A stretch of 18,383 nucleotides of DNA, taken from positions 1-18,383 of the forward strand of contig URWW01000033.1 of the NCBI GenBank assembly GCA_900551665.1, in the 5' to 3' direction. The notes below the pieces were generated by a model. The model saw only the letters and a list, made by a program, of their open reading frames with translations. It made no database searches and was not told the DNA's origin. Made by a program: the position numbers and the translations under genes. The stretch's first letter is position 1; every line of letters begins with the position of its first letter. Shown here piece by piece: positions 1 through 7,797 of this stretch. This stretch comes from an uncultured Collinsella sp. Its GTDB lineage: Bacteria; Actinomycetota; Coriobacteriia; Coriobacteriales; Coriobacteriaceae.

Positions 1-19
1 GAGCAAGCTCCCGCAGTTG

Positions 20-658
20 TCATCTGTTCGCACCCGCCTGCTCGACCTCGCGTCGGATAAACGGCGTCTTGGCGAGCGACCGCGCGAGCGGGTACCCCAA
101 TAGATACATGATAACCGCTTCGCCCAGGCCCGTGGTCACCAACCCGAAGAGATACATAAGCGAATAAGTGCCATCTAGAGAGATGGACGTGAAGGGGATG
201 GTGTAGAAACCGATCCCCTGCAGAAGCAGGGGGAGATATGCCGGGACGATGAGGGCGTTGGCCAACACCGGACCCACGAGCGCGAGGGCGGGACGGCCCC
301 TCAGCTTCCAGGTGATCGACGCGCCCACGAAGGTGGCGAGCGACCCGAACACAACATCGAGCATGCCCAGCATGCCCGTGCCGGACAGGGCGATGTTGGC
401 GATGTTGGCGATGGCGCATCCCAAGGTGAGCCCCGGGACTGCCGCGGGCGTGAACAGCGCCAGGACGCACAGCGCCTCACTCACGCGGAACTGGATGGGA
501 CCCCAGGCGAGGCTGCCCAAAAACATCACCGTCACAAGCGTGGCGGCGGCATACACGGCGGCGATCATACCCACGCGCGCGATGAACTGGGGGTCGCGAG
601 CGCGCGAGGGGCTCTTCCCCTCATGGGCGGACGAGGCGGCTTCGATGTGCTTTTCCAT
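20..658 (-). CDS. queT: Queuosine-precursor transporter, QueT family (ECF S component)
   Basis: The product is a 212-residue, strongly hydrophobic protein. It matches the QueT family, substrate-binding (S) subunits of ECF transporters that take up queuosine precursors such as preQ1. The diagnostic stretch is around residues 52-62 (GPIQFRVSEAL), after a first membrane helix at about 27-47. Further helices lie near 63-85, 95-115, 124-150 and 165-190. No ECF ATPase or T subunit is encoded here, so it probably shares a housekeeping ECF module. I chose the ATG at 656-658 because an AAGGTGAT-type Shine-Dalgarno lies about 11 nt upstream. An in-frame ATG at 665-667 would leave almost no spacing, and a start at 718 would lie inside a long hairpin. 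The upstream transporter gene on the same strand is separated by this hairpin. Family call is confident; exact substrate is by family only. Confidence 0.88.
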   Translation of the reverse strand: MEKHIEAASSAHEGKSPSRARDPQFIARVGMIAAVYAAATLVTVMFLGSLAWGPIQFRVSEALCVLALFTPAAVPGLTLGCAIANIANIALSGTGMLGMLDVVFGSLATFVGASITWKLRGRPALALVGPVLANALIVPAYLPLLLQGIGFYTIPFTSISLDGTYSLMYLFGLVTTGLGEAVIMYLLGYPLARSLAKTPFIRREVEQAGANR

Positions 659-681
659 GTTCTCCATCACCTTCAAAGAAT

Positions 682-715
682 CGGAGGGCTTTGCTGTCGC
701 TCGCAAAGCCCTCCG
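682..715 (-). terminator. Long perfect hairpin between the UMF1 transporter gene and queT
   Basis: A 13-bp perfect stem (CGGAGGGCTTTGC at 682-694 with its complement at 703-715) closes an 8-nt loop. Read on the minus strand it follows the MFS stop codon by about 55 nt and is followed by ATTCTTT, a poor U-tract. It then runs directly into the queT ribosome binding site. It may terminate the upstream transcript or act as an attenuator for queT. A second GC-rich hairpin (738-757, 8-bp stem) precedes it. I could not recognise a preQ1 aptamer. Confidence 0.55.
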
Positions 716-771
716 CAAAGGTGACCGATGTCATCGCCCCGCGCCGGGCGGCGCGGGATACAGGCAGACGT

Positions 772-2034
772 CTAGGCGCGCGCCTCCTGCATGCGGGAGA
801 GCTTTACTAGCATGACCAAACCCACTACCAGCAAGATCCCGATGGAAAGCACTCCTAAAGAAGGATCGTGCGTGAGCGAGGTCACGACAGATACTAGCAG
901 AGTGCCCATGACGGAGGCATAGCGACCGAAAATATCAAAGAAGCCGTAGTACTCGTTGGAGCGCTCCTTGGGGATGAGGCGGCCGAAATAGCTGCGGGAG
1001 AGCGCCTGCACGCCACCCTGGAACATGCCGACCAAAATGGCCAAGATCCAAAATTCGACGGCGGACTTGAGGAAGAACGCCGCGAACAGCACGATGCCCA
1101 CGTACGCCGCCACCGCGACGATGATCATGCGCAGCGTGCCCACGCGACCCGCGAGCTTGCCGTAGATGATGGCCGAGGGAAACGCCACGAACTGCGTGAC
1201 CAGCAGGGCCAGTACGAGCTGGGTGGAGTCGATGCCGAGGGCGGCGCCGTAGCTGGTGGCCATTGAGATGACCGTGTGCACACCGTCGATGTAGAAGAAG
1301 AACGCGACCATGAAGACGAGCAGCGCGCGGTCGTGCATGATGCTGCGCATGGTATCGGCGAGACCCTTGAACGTGTTCTCGATGTTGTGCATCACGCCGT
1401 TCACGCCCTCGTCGCGCTCCTTGCCGAAGCGCTGCCTATAGGTGCGCAGCAGCGGGACGGTGAAGGCGAGCCACCATAGAGCGGTGATGATGAAGCAGAT
1501 GCGGGTGCAGGTGAGCGTATCCAAACCGAGGACGCTCGGGCCGGCGAAAATCAAGGCGATGCACACCATGAACGGAATGGTGGAGCCCACGTAACCCCAG
1601 GCGAAGCCGGAGCTCGACACCGCATCCATGCGCTCATCGGTCGTGACATCGGTGAGCATGGCATCGTAGAACGTCATCGATGAATTGAGACCGATGGTGC
1701 ACAGGACGTACACCACCAAGAACGGAAGCGCGCCCATGGGAATCGCCTCGACCATGCACAGGACGACGCCGGTGAGGAAGAAGCCCGTGAAGAACTTGAT
1801 CTTGTTGCCCGCGTAATCGGCCAGCGAGCCGAGAATGGGCATCAGCAGGGCCACCACGAGCGACGCGACGGTCTGGGCGTTGGCCCAGGCGGTCACCAAC
1901 TCGGCCGGATGCGCGCCGGTGTTGATGGCGTTGAAGTAGATGGGCACCACCGCGGTGTTGAGCAGGACGAGGGCCGAGTTGCCCACGTCGTACATGACCC
2001 AGTTGCGTTCCATCTTGGTGTATTTGAGTGCCAT
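772..2034 (-). CDS. MFS transporter, UMF1 family
   Basis: The product has 420 residues with about 12 predicted membrane helices. The N-terminus (MERNWVMYDVGNSALVLL, about residues 7-24) and the loop LADYAGNKIKFF (about 71-82) are typical of the UMF1/Atg22-like branch of the major facilitator superfamily. Substrates of bacterial UMF1 proteins are mostly unknown; amino acids or vacuolar-type efflux are inferred from distant fungal relatives, so I assign no substrate. The ATG at 2032-2034 was chosen over an upstream start because GGGGGAGGG lies about 9 nt upstream and the preceding 34 codons have no family similarity. A TATCAT box (2086-2091, minus strand) is a possible -10 element without a convincing -35. 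The gene stands alone between the ABC exporter and queT, on the same strand as both. Confidence 0.85.
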   Translation of the reverse strand: MALKYTKMERNWVMYDVGNSALVLLNTAVVPIYFNAINTGAHPAELVTAWANAQTVASLVVALLMPILGSLADYAGNKIKFFTGFFLTGVVLCMVEAIPMGALPFLVVYVLCTIGLNSSMTFYDAMLTDVTTDERMDAVSSSGFAWGYVGSTIPFMVCIALIFAGPSVLGLDTLTCTRICFIITALWWLAFTVPLLRTYRQRFGKERDEGVNGVMHNIENTFKGLADTMRSIMHDRALLVFMVAFFFYIDGVHTVISMATSYGAALGIDSTQLVLALLVTQFVAFPSAIIYGKLAGRVGTLRMIIVAVAAYVGIVLFAAFFLKSAVEFWILAILVGMFQGGVQALSRSYFGRLIPKERSNEYYGFFDIFGRYASVMGTLLVSVVTSLTHDPSLGVLSIGILLVVGLVMLVKLSRMQEARA

Positions 2035-2192
2035 GGTATGCGGCCCTCCCCCGTAGTTCGGTTCGCGTATCGCGCAAGTACGGTAATGATACGGCAGGCG
2101 CGGCCGAGACCGTGTAAGGATTCGGCCAAACGCCAACCCGGGCGCGCGGCGGGAGGGACCTCGCCGCTCACCCGGCGAAACGGCTCGACCGC

Positions 2193-4082
2193 CTACTCCC
2201 CCCGAGCGAACTGGCTGCCGTAGAGCGTCGCGTAGAACCCGTTCGCCTCGAGCAGCTCGGCATGCGTGCCCCGCTCGACGATGCGGCCGTCCCTCATGAC
2301 CAAGATGCAGTCGGCATCGCGCACCGTACTCAGGCGATGCGCGACCACGAAGCTCGTGCGCCCTCGCATGAGCTCGTCGAACGCCGCCTGGACCTGGAGC
2401 TCCGTGCGCGTGTCGATGGAGCTCGTCGCCTCATCCAGCAGCAGTATCTCGGGATCGGTCAACATCACGCGTGCTATGCACAGCAGCTGGCGCTGGCCCT
2501 GGGACAGCGACCCTCCCCCCTCGGGCAGCACCGTGTCGTAGCCTTGGGGCAGCGCGCGCACGAATGCGTCGGCGCGAGCCCGGCGAGCCGCCCGCTCGAC
2601 CTCCTCGCGCGTGGCATCCGGACGGCCGTAGGCGATGTTGTCGTGGACCGTCCCCTCGAACAGCCAGCTTTCCTGCAGCACCATGCCGAATGCGCGGCGA
2701 AGGCTCGCGCGCGCATAGGCCTCGATGGGCACACCGTCGATGCGGATCTCGCCGGAATCGACGGCGTGAAAACGGAGCATCAGGTTGATGAGCGTGGTCT
2801 TGCCGCAGCCCGTGGGGCCGACCAGCGCCATCCTCATCCCGGGACGGGCGTGCAGGCAGATGTCCCGCAGTAGGGGCAGGTCGGGATCGTAGGAGAAATC
2901 CACATGGTCGAACACGACATCGCCGGCCCGCACCAGCGCGGCCGTTCCGGCGGCCCCCAACTCCAGCGCGCCCTCGGCGTCGGGGCCATCCTCACCCGCA
3001 TCGAGCAGCGAGAACACGCGACGCGCCGAGGCGTACGCGCCCTGTATCTGCGTCACGACGCCGGATATCTCGTTGAACGGCCTGGTGTACTGATTCGCAT
3101 ATGAGAGAAAGACCTGCACATCGCCCACGGTGAGACCGGAGGGGAATCCCGTGACCACCCCCGCGAAGCCGACCGCCGCAACCACGGCGTAGATGATGTT
3201 GTTGACGAATCGCGTGCCGGGATTGGACAGGGAGCTCAGGAACTGCGCCCGCTCGCCCGCGACGTACAGCTCCTCGTTGATCGCGGAAAAACCCGCGCGG
3301 GCGCGACTGCCGTATGCGAACGCGCTCACCAGGCGCTGGGATCCAACGTACTCCTCGATGTAGGCCGACAGCCTCCCCTGAATCGCCATCTGCGCCGCGA
3401 AGCTGCCGCCCGAGAACCGGGCCATCGCCCCGGCGGCGGCAATCGAGAACGGAGTGACGAACACCACGACGGCCGTCATGGGAAGCGACGTGCAGACCAT
3501 GAAGGCCAGGGTCGCGACGACCATCACCACGCCGGAAAACAGTTGACTCAACCCCTGCAGCAGGCCGTCTCCGACCTGGTCGACGTCGTTGACCACACGC
3601 GAGATGAGGTCGCCGTGGGCATGCGAGTCGAGCGATGCCATGGGCACGCGCATGAGCTTGTCGTCCGCCTCGATGCGCAGGTCCCGCACCGTGGCATACG
3701 ACACGCGGTTCACGCATGCGCCCTGCAGCCACTGAAGAGCGGCAGCCGCCACGGCCGCCACGGCGAGGCGCGCCAGGAGCGGGGCGAGCGCGACGAAGTC
3801 GACCTGTCCGGCCCCCACGATCGAATCGATGCCCCTGCCGATGAGGATCGGCACATAGAGCTGCAGGATGACCGAGGCCGCCGCGCTCGCGAACGCGATG
3901 GCGAGCGGCCACGCGTGCGGGCGGACATACGCGAGCAGCCTCCGCGTCACCTCACCCGTCGACATGCGCTCGCCGGATCCGTCCCGATCGAACGGATCGT
4001 GCAGGTCGTTCAGGTTGTCATCACCCGAGACCGATGCGGCGATGGTCGCCGCGCCCGCGGTCGAGGCGTATGGGTTAGGCAC
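2193..4082 (-). CDS. ABC exporter half-transporter, catalytic NBD with LSQGQ signature
   Basis: The product is a 629-residue fused membrane domain (about 50-345, six helices) and ATPase domain (about 385-629). In the nucleotide-binding domain I see Walker A GPTGCGKT (422-429), Q-loop VLQESWLF, signature LSQGQ (526-530), Walker B LLLDE (catalytic Glu about 551) and switch His in VAHRLST (about 582). The signature carries Gln in place of the second Gly, which is characteristic of one half of heterodimeric exporters such as TM288. The GTG at 4080-4082 was chosen because it overlaps the stop of the upstream ABC gene by 8 bp and has GGAGGGGG about 9 nt before it. A later ATG at 3963-3965 is the alternative. 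It would pair with the preceding gene product as a multidrug, lipid or peptide exporter; the substrate cannot be deduced. Confidence 0.9.
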   Translation of the reverse strand: MPNPYASTAGAATIAASVSGDDNLNDLHDPFDRDGSGERMSTGEVTRRLLAYVRPHAWPLAIAFASAAASVILQLYVPILIGRGIDSIVGAGQVDFVALAPLLARLAVAAVAAAALQWLQGACVNRVSYATVRDLRIEADDKLMRVPMASLDSHAHGDLISRVVNDVDQVGDGLLQGLSQLFSGVVMVVATLAFMVCTSLPMTAVVVFVTPFSIAAAGAMARFSGGSFAAQMAIQGRLSAYIEEYVGSQRLVSAFAYGSRARAGFSAINEELYVAGERAQFLSSLSNPGTRFVNNIIYAVVAAVGFAGVVTGFPSGLTVGDVQVFLSYANQYTRPFNEISGVVTQIQGAYASARRVFSLLDAGEDGPDAEGALELGAAGTAALVRAGDVVFDHVDFSYDPDLPLLRDICLHARPGMRMALVGPTGCGKTTLINLMLRFHAVDSGEIRIDGVPIEAYARASLRRAFGMVLQESWLFEGTVHDNIAYGRPDATREEVERAARRARADAFVRALPQGYDTVLPEGGGSLSQGQRQLLCIARVMLTDPEILLLDEATSSIDTRTELQVQAAFDELMRGRTSFVVAHRLSTVRDADCILVMRDGRIVERGTHAELLEANGFYATLYGSQFARGE

Positions 4083-5847
4083 GGTCCGCCACCCCCTCCG
4101 ATCCCAACTGGGATTCGCAGATCTCGCGATACATGTCGCACGTCTCGAGCAATTCCCCATGCGTGCCCAAACCGACTGCGGCGCCGCGGTGCATCACGCA
4201 GATCAGGTCCGCATCGCGCACCGATGAGACACGCTGGCTCACGATGACGGTGGTGAGGGGCCGAGGCGAACCGCCCCTCCCCGCAACACCCCCGAGCTTG
4301 CGAATCGCCGCGCGCAGCAAGGCGTCGGTTTTGAAATCCAGCGCCGAGGCCGAGTCATCCATCACGACGATATCGGGCGACACCACGAGGGCGCGGGCGA
4401 TGGTCAGCCGCTGCCGCTGCCCACCCGAGAAGTTCCTGCCCCCCGCCTCGACGGGCGCATCGAGCCCCTGCGGCAGGCCCTCGACGAACCCGCGGGCCTG
4501 CGCGACCTCCAACGCCCTCCAGAGCTCCTCATCGGGCGCGCCCTCGTCGCGCCACGACAGATTGGAACGGATCGTCCCGCTCACCAGCTCAGCCTTTTGC
4601 GGGACGAACGCCACTCGCCGGCGCAGCGCCTCGATGTCCCATGCCCGCACATCGCGTCCCAGGACCTCGACCCGGCCCTCCGTCGCATCGTAGAGGCGCG
4701 GGATGAGGCACGCCAGAGTTGACTTGCCCGATCCCGTGCCTCCGATGATGCCGAGCGTGCCCCCGCGAGGCACTTCCAACGTCACATGGTCGACTGCGTC
4801 AACGGGGCTCCCCGCATAGGCGAAGCACGCATCGGCCAGCGCGATCGCCGGCTTTTCGACGGCACTCGGGGCCTCCCCCGTCTCCGGTCCCGAACCGATA
4901 CCCGGAACCGTGTCGAGCACCTCGAGGATTCGGCCGGCGGAGGCCCCCGCCTTGGTGAACACGACGACGAGGTTCGCCACGTACACGATGGCGAGCAAGG
5001 TCTGCGTCATGTAGTTCACAAAGGCTATGACCTTCCCCTGGGTCAATGCCCCGGTGTCGACCTGCGCGCCGCCGACCCACAGGATCGCGCATACCGCCAG
5101 ATTCATGATGAGAAACGTCGCGGGATTGAGCACGCTGGACAGCCTTCCCGCCGCAACCGCGATGTCGGCATGCCCGCTCGCCACCTCCCGGAAGCGCCCG
5201 CGCTCATGATCTTCGCGAACGAAGGCCCTCACCACGCGCGCACCGGAGAGGCCCTCCCGAATCACCAGCGCGACACGGTCGAGCAATCCCTGCATGCGCT
5301 TGAAGTACGGCACGCATCGCGCCATCACGCGCCAAAACACGAGGCCGATCAAGGGCATCGCGATGAGGAAGACCGCCCCCAGCTTGACGTCGAGCGTCAA
5401 TGCGGCGATCACGGAACCGAGCGCCAACAACGGGAAACGCGTGAGCTGGCGTATTCCGAGAGCGATGGCGAGCTGCACTTGATTGACGTCGTTGGTCATG
5501 CGCGTGATGAGCGAGGGGGTGCCAAAACGGTCGATCTCCGCATACGAAAGCTCGTTGACATGCGAGAACAGCGCCTCGCGCATGTACGTCCCCATGCCCT
5601 GCGATGCGCGCGAGGCCATCTTTTGGCAAACGAGCGTCGAAGCGAACCCCGCGCACGCCATGAGCACGAGCACACCGCCGCATGCGAACACGGCATCCAC
5701 GTTGCGACCGGCCACGCCGCGGTCAATCATTCGCATCACCACGAGAGGGGCGATCAGGTCGAACACGACCTCGACCAACTTGCTGAGGGGCCCGAGGATG
5801 CACTCGAGACGGAAGGGTCTGTAAAAACGCTTAAGCAGCTCAATCAT
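4075..5847 (-). CDS. ABC exporter half-transporter with degenerate catalytic site
   Basis: The product is 590 residues: an N-terminal six-helix membrane domain (about 15-310) and a C-terminal ATPase domain. Walker A GGTGSGKS (369-376) and a canonical signature FSGGQ (473-477) are present. However, Walker B ends in Asp-Asp (497-498) instead of Asp-Glu, and the switch histidine is Gln (VSQRVS, about 538). These two changes together mark the non-hydrolysing site of heterodimeric exporters such as TM287. The partner is the next gene, overlapping by 8 bp. The ATG at 5845-5847 was chosen because the family alignment begins at MIELLKRF; a GGGA lies about 9 nt upstream. A GTG at 5905-5907 would add 20 residues. 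A promoter candidate lies at 5937-5966. Confidence 0.9.
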   Translation of the reverse strand: MIELLKRFYRPFRLECILGPLSKLVEVVFDLIAPLVVMRMIDRGVAGRNVDAVFACGGVLVLMACAGFASTLVCQKMASRASQGMGTYMREALFSHVNELSYAEIDRFGTPSLITRMTNDVNQVQLAIALGIRQLTRFPLLALGSVIAALTLDVKLGAVFLIAMPLIGLVFWRVMARCVPYFKRMQGLLDRVALVIREGLSGARVVRAFVREDHERGRFREVASGHADIAVAAGRLSSVLNPATFLIMNLAVCAILWVGGAQVDTGALTQGKVIAFVNYMTQTLLAIVYVANLVVVFTKAGASAGRILEVLDTVPGIGSGPETGEAPSAVEKPAIALADACFAYAGSPVDAVDHVTLEVPRGGTLGIIGGTGSGKSTLACLIPRLYDATEGRVEVLGRDVRAWDIEALRRRVAFVPQKAELVSGTIRSNLSWRDEGAPDEELWRALEVAQARGFVEGLPQGLDAPVEAGGRNFSGGQRQRLTIARALVVSPDIVVMDDSASALDFKTDALLRAAIRKLGGVAGRGGSPRPLTTVIVSQRVSSVRDADLICVMHRGAAVGLGTHGELLETCDMYREICESQLGSEGVADRA

Positions 5848-5936
5848 GCAGGACATTCCCAAATCGGAGGCGTTTCCATCCAAGGAGGCCCGGCCAGACG
5901 CCGGCACGTACCAACGTCCCGTATTCTACTCTGCCG

Positions 5937-5966
5937 ATTATCAGCTTCCGATTAATTGCCTGTGAA
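5937..5966 (-). promoter_or_regulatory. Promoter candidate for the ABC exporter operon
   Basis: On the minus strand TTCACA (complement of 5961-5966) is followed after 18 nt by GATAAT (complement of 5937-5942). Each hexamer matches the sigma-A consensus at five of six positions. It would give a leader of about 85 nt before the ATG at 5847. A second -10-like box, TAGAAT, lies at 5923-5928. Confidence 0.5.
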
Positions 5967-6052
5967 AATACATCGCACCCAACAAGGCGCACATGGGGGG
6001 CGCGCGGGCTCTCAAGCAGCAAATGCCGTGTAATAGGGGGTTTGTTTTTATT

Positions 6053-6095
6053 CGTTTTTCCAAAAGTGGTCAAAATACCCAAATGGTGCGCCGAA
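6053..6095 (+). repeat. Left arm of a 43-bp imperfect inverted repeat
   Basis: The core GTGGTCAAAATACCC (6066-6080) is repeated perfectly in inverse orientation at 6258-6272. Similarity continues inward (26 of 30 positions over 6066-6095). It also continues outward, to a CGTTTT block at 6053-6058 set at the same 7-nt distance from the core as in the other arm. The loop between the 43-bp arms is 147 bp. Confidence 0.8.
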
Positions 6096-6125
6096 AAGAA
6101 GATCACCGAAGCCGTGCATAAAAAT

Positions 6126-6141
6126 GGATTCGTTCGAATCC
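6126..6141. repeat. Palindrome GGATTCGTTCGAATCC
   Basis: Two 7-bp half-sites (GGATTCG and CGAATCC) separated by TT form a perfect interrupted palindrome. It lies inside the segment bounded by the 43-bp inverted arms. It has operator-like symmetry, but no regulator can be assigned. Confidence 0.5.
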
Positions 6142-6242
6142 TGGCATTTTGCTCAACTGTCAACGCAAGTGTTCGGCAATGTGGCCCCCTCGGCAGACCA
6201 TTGCCCTCCCTTTCCAGCTTCCGACCAATTCTGGAAGCGAAA

Positions 6243-6285
6243 TTCAGCGCACAATCAGGGTATTTTGACCACAACGCCGAAAACG
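6243..6285 (-). repeat. Right arm of the 43-bp imperfect inverted repeat
   Basis: Inverse copy of 6053-6095, with core GGGTATTTTGACCAC at 6258-6272 and outer block AAAACG at 6080-equivalent position 6280-6285. See the left arm for the comparison. Confidence 0.8.
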
Positions 6286-6466
6286 CACGAAGCGATTTCC
6301 GTCATTCGCAAAAACCTATTCATTGCGCGTGGCGAAACATTGATTTTTATTCATTTGCGGGAAAACGAGGGCCGTAGGGCAACAATGACGCCCAAATCGG
6401 ACACGCGCGAGGCGGGACGCAACACTCTCCGGCGACCCCGACGGCCAACATCGCTGAATGGGCGCA

Positions 6467-6474
6467 CGCATCGA
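6467..6474. repeat. Target-site duplication, left copy (CGCATCGA)
   Basis: CGCATCGA directly precedes the left terminal repeat of the insertion sequence. The same 8 bases directly follow the right end (7823-7830), as expected for an IS256-superfamily insertion. Confidence 0.9.
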
Positions 6475-6499
6475 GGGTTATAGGACAAAAAGTGTGTCC
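6475..6499 (+). repeat. IS left terminal inverted repeat
   Basis: It begins GGGTTATAGGAC and ends AGTGTGTCC. It matches the complement of 7798-7822 at 23 of 25 positions. It directly abuts the CGCATCGA duplication. Confidence 0.9.
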
Positions 6500-6523
6500 C
6501 GATGGAACGGGTGTTCCCGTCGG

Positions 6524-7636
6524 TCAATCGAGCCACCAGGGGAACGGGTCCCTGTGGTGGAGCTCCTCCCACACGGCCCTGTCTCCCCACTCCGGGCCGC
6601 CGTCCTCGCGCTTCGGGGAGGCGGAGTACGTGCGGTAGAGGAAGTCGATATCCTCGTCGGTCGGCATGGTCGCCAGCTTCTCCGCGGCCGTGCGGGCGTC
6701 CCCGGAGTGAATGTGGCACCACCAGAACACCGCCTTCACCCTGCGCATGAGCGACATCCCGCGGTGGTTCCTGAGCATCTCGCGCAGGCGGGCGTTCAGG
6801 CTCTCCGCCGCGTTGTCCGTGCTCGGCAGGGGCCCGGCCTCCGTCAGCGCGGGATCCAGGTAGGTGAACAGCGTCCCCTCCGAGACGAGCCGCGACAGCG
6901 ACGAGCGGGCCCGTCTCAGCCTCTCGTGGGTGAACACGCGCCTGCCGTCGATCACCGACGTGTCCTCGAGGAAGTCGGCCCAGAAGCCGCACCACTGCAG
7001 GTAGCGCTCGACCCACAGCTCGGCCTGGTGGAGCGTCTCGAGGTGCAGCAGGTCGCCCGCGAGCCCGCAGGGCTCGACCCCGGCCTGGAGCCTTGGGCGC
7101 GAGGTCGTGTACCTCCTGACCTGGCAGAACGCGTGGAAGACGCACCTCCGGACCCTCGTCCCCGGCCAGCTGCGCCGCACGGCGCCGGCGAAGCCCGTCC
7201 CGCCGTCGGCGACGACGACCGGCGCGGGGATCGGGTCCATCAGCGCCGACCATGCCCTCGAGGTCTCCGAGCGCGCCATGTACCAGGAGACGACGCGCTC
7301 GTCGCTGCGGCAGATGAGCACGACGAGGTCGCGCGCGAGCCAGATCCCGTCCACGTAGAGCACGCGGTGCCACTCGCCGTCCGCGACGGGCATGGGCCAC
7401 AGCTCCCAGAACCCGGCCGTCCTGCGCCTGAAGGACCTCCCCTGCCCGGGCATCTCCAGCTGGGAGCCCTTGGACATGAGCCAGCCGAGGAACTCGCGCA
7501 GGGCGGCGGCGTCGCCATCGCGGCGGACCGTCGACGACGCCCCGCAGGAGGGGCAGCGCCACCGCTGCCTTCCCGCCGACGTCTTCCCGTTCCTCTTCAT
7601 CTTCGCCCCGCAGGACGGGCACTTCACGGACTTCAC
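6524..7636 (-). CDS. IS1249-type transposase (IS256 family, DDE)
   Basis: The product is a 370-residue transposase with an N-terminal zinc ribbon (C6, C9, C28, C31) and the NGKTSAGRQRWRCPSCG signature typical of IS1249-like elements. The likely catalytic triad is D96 (YVDGIWL), D144 (VVADGGTGF) and E278 (NAAESLNARL). The C-terminal NHRGMS-LMRR segment is also typical of the group. The start is a GTG (7634-7636) with GGGAGGT about 5 nt upstream. The frame is uninterrupted and includes all three catalytic residues, so the enzyme may be active. The stop lies only 25 bp inside the left terminal repeat. Long open frames in the other phases of this stretch are GC-rich shadows. Confidence 0.93.
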   Translation of the reverse strand: MKSVKCPSCGAKMKRNGKTSAGRQRWRCPSCGASSTVRRDGDAAALREFLGWLMSKGSQLEMPGQGRSFRRRTAGFWELWPMPVADGEWHRVLYVDGIWLARDLVVLICRSDERVVSWYMARSETSRAWSALMDPIPAPVVVADGGTGFAGAVRRSWPGTRVRRCVFHAFCQVRRYTTSRPRLQAGVEPCGLAGDLLHLETLHQAELWVERYLQWCGFWADFLEDTSVIDGRRVFTHERLRRARSSLSRLVSEGTLFTYLDPALTEAGPLPSTDNAAESLNARLREMLRNHRGMSLMRRVKAVFWWCHIHSGDARTAAEKLATMPTDEDIDFLYRTYSASPKREDGGPEWGDRAVWEELHHRDPFPWWLD

Positions 7637-7676
7637 GGCGGACCTCCCGCAGACGGTTTTTAAGGCGTCGGAAACA

Positions 7677-7700
7677 GGGTATCTACCTGCGGATACGCCC
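7677..7700 (-). repeat. Inner hairpin of the IS right end
   Basis: GTATC (7679-7683) pairs with GATAC (7692-7696) around an 8-nt loop, with extra G-C pairs outside a bulge. Its loop shares ACCTGCG with the outer hairpin at 7766-7791, although the stem bases differ. It lies between the internal terminal-repeat copy and the transposase start. Confidence 0.65.
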
Positions 7701-7707
7701 GTCTAGC

Positions 7708-7724
7708 GGACACACTTTTTGTCC
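7708..7724 (-). repeat. Internal extra copy of the IS terminal repeat
   Basis: GGACACACTTTTTGTCC is identical to the inner 17 bp of the left terminal repeat (complemented) and differs by one base from the right one. It lies 90 bp inside the true right end and lacks the outermost TATAGCCC bases. Confidence 0.85.
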
Positions 7725-7765
7725 GAGTGCTTAAAGCCGGCCGCGAGTTATAAACTGATGAGAAA

Positions 7766-7791
7766 GGGCCGTCTACCTGCGCAGACGGCCC
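7766..7791 (-). repeat. Outer hairpin of the IS right end
   Basis: GGGCCGTCT (7766-7774) and AGACGGCCC (7783-7791) form a perfect 9-bp stem around an 8-nt loop (ACCTGCGC). It lies 6 bp inside the right terminal repeat. On the minus strand it would fold in any transcript entering the element from outside ahead of the transposase gene. Confidence 0.75.
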
Positions 7792-7797
7792 AGAATT

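Larger units (their letters stand above)
5967..6474. other. AT-richer non-coding stretch upstream of the ABC exporter
   Basis: About 500 bp without a credible gene. Short open frames cross it on both strands, but none has a ribosome binding site or recognisable family. By eye it is clearly lower in G+C than its neighbours and rich in A and T runs. It holds a pair of inverted arms (6053-6095 and 6243-6285), a 16-bp palindrome (6126-6141) and a possible distal promoter reading towards the ABC genes: TTGACC at 6068-6073 and TAAAAA at 6045-6050 on the minus strand, with a 17-nt spacer. Confidence 0.6.

Noticed and set aside
660..780. A preQ1 riboswitch upstream of queT
   Set aside because: The gene context invites it, but I could not align the leader to the consensus of any preQ1 class; only hairpins are evident.
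4261..4300. Possible frameshift in the ABC gene near a proline/glycine-rich loop
   Set aside because: The frame reads through from Walker B to the switch loop without interruption; the loop is a small insertion, not a break.
6041..6356. A direct repeat of a TTTTTATTC-containing block at 6045-6053 and 6344-6352 as the ends of an element
   Set aside because: Only 9 bases are identical in an A/T-rich context and the flanks do not match, so chance is the simpler explanation.
6042..6377. Open frames on both strands in the gap upstream of the ABC exporter (also 5840-6274 minus, 6124-6483 plus)
   Set aside because: No ribosome binding sites, no family resemblance, and they run through the inverted arms; they look like chance frames in non-coding DNA.
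6351..7622. A 423-codon minus-strand frame over the transposase
   Set aside because: It is an alternative phase of the transposase region with an Arg/Gly/Ala-rich product; the other phase carries the zinc ribbon and DDE motifs.
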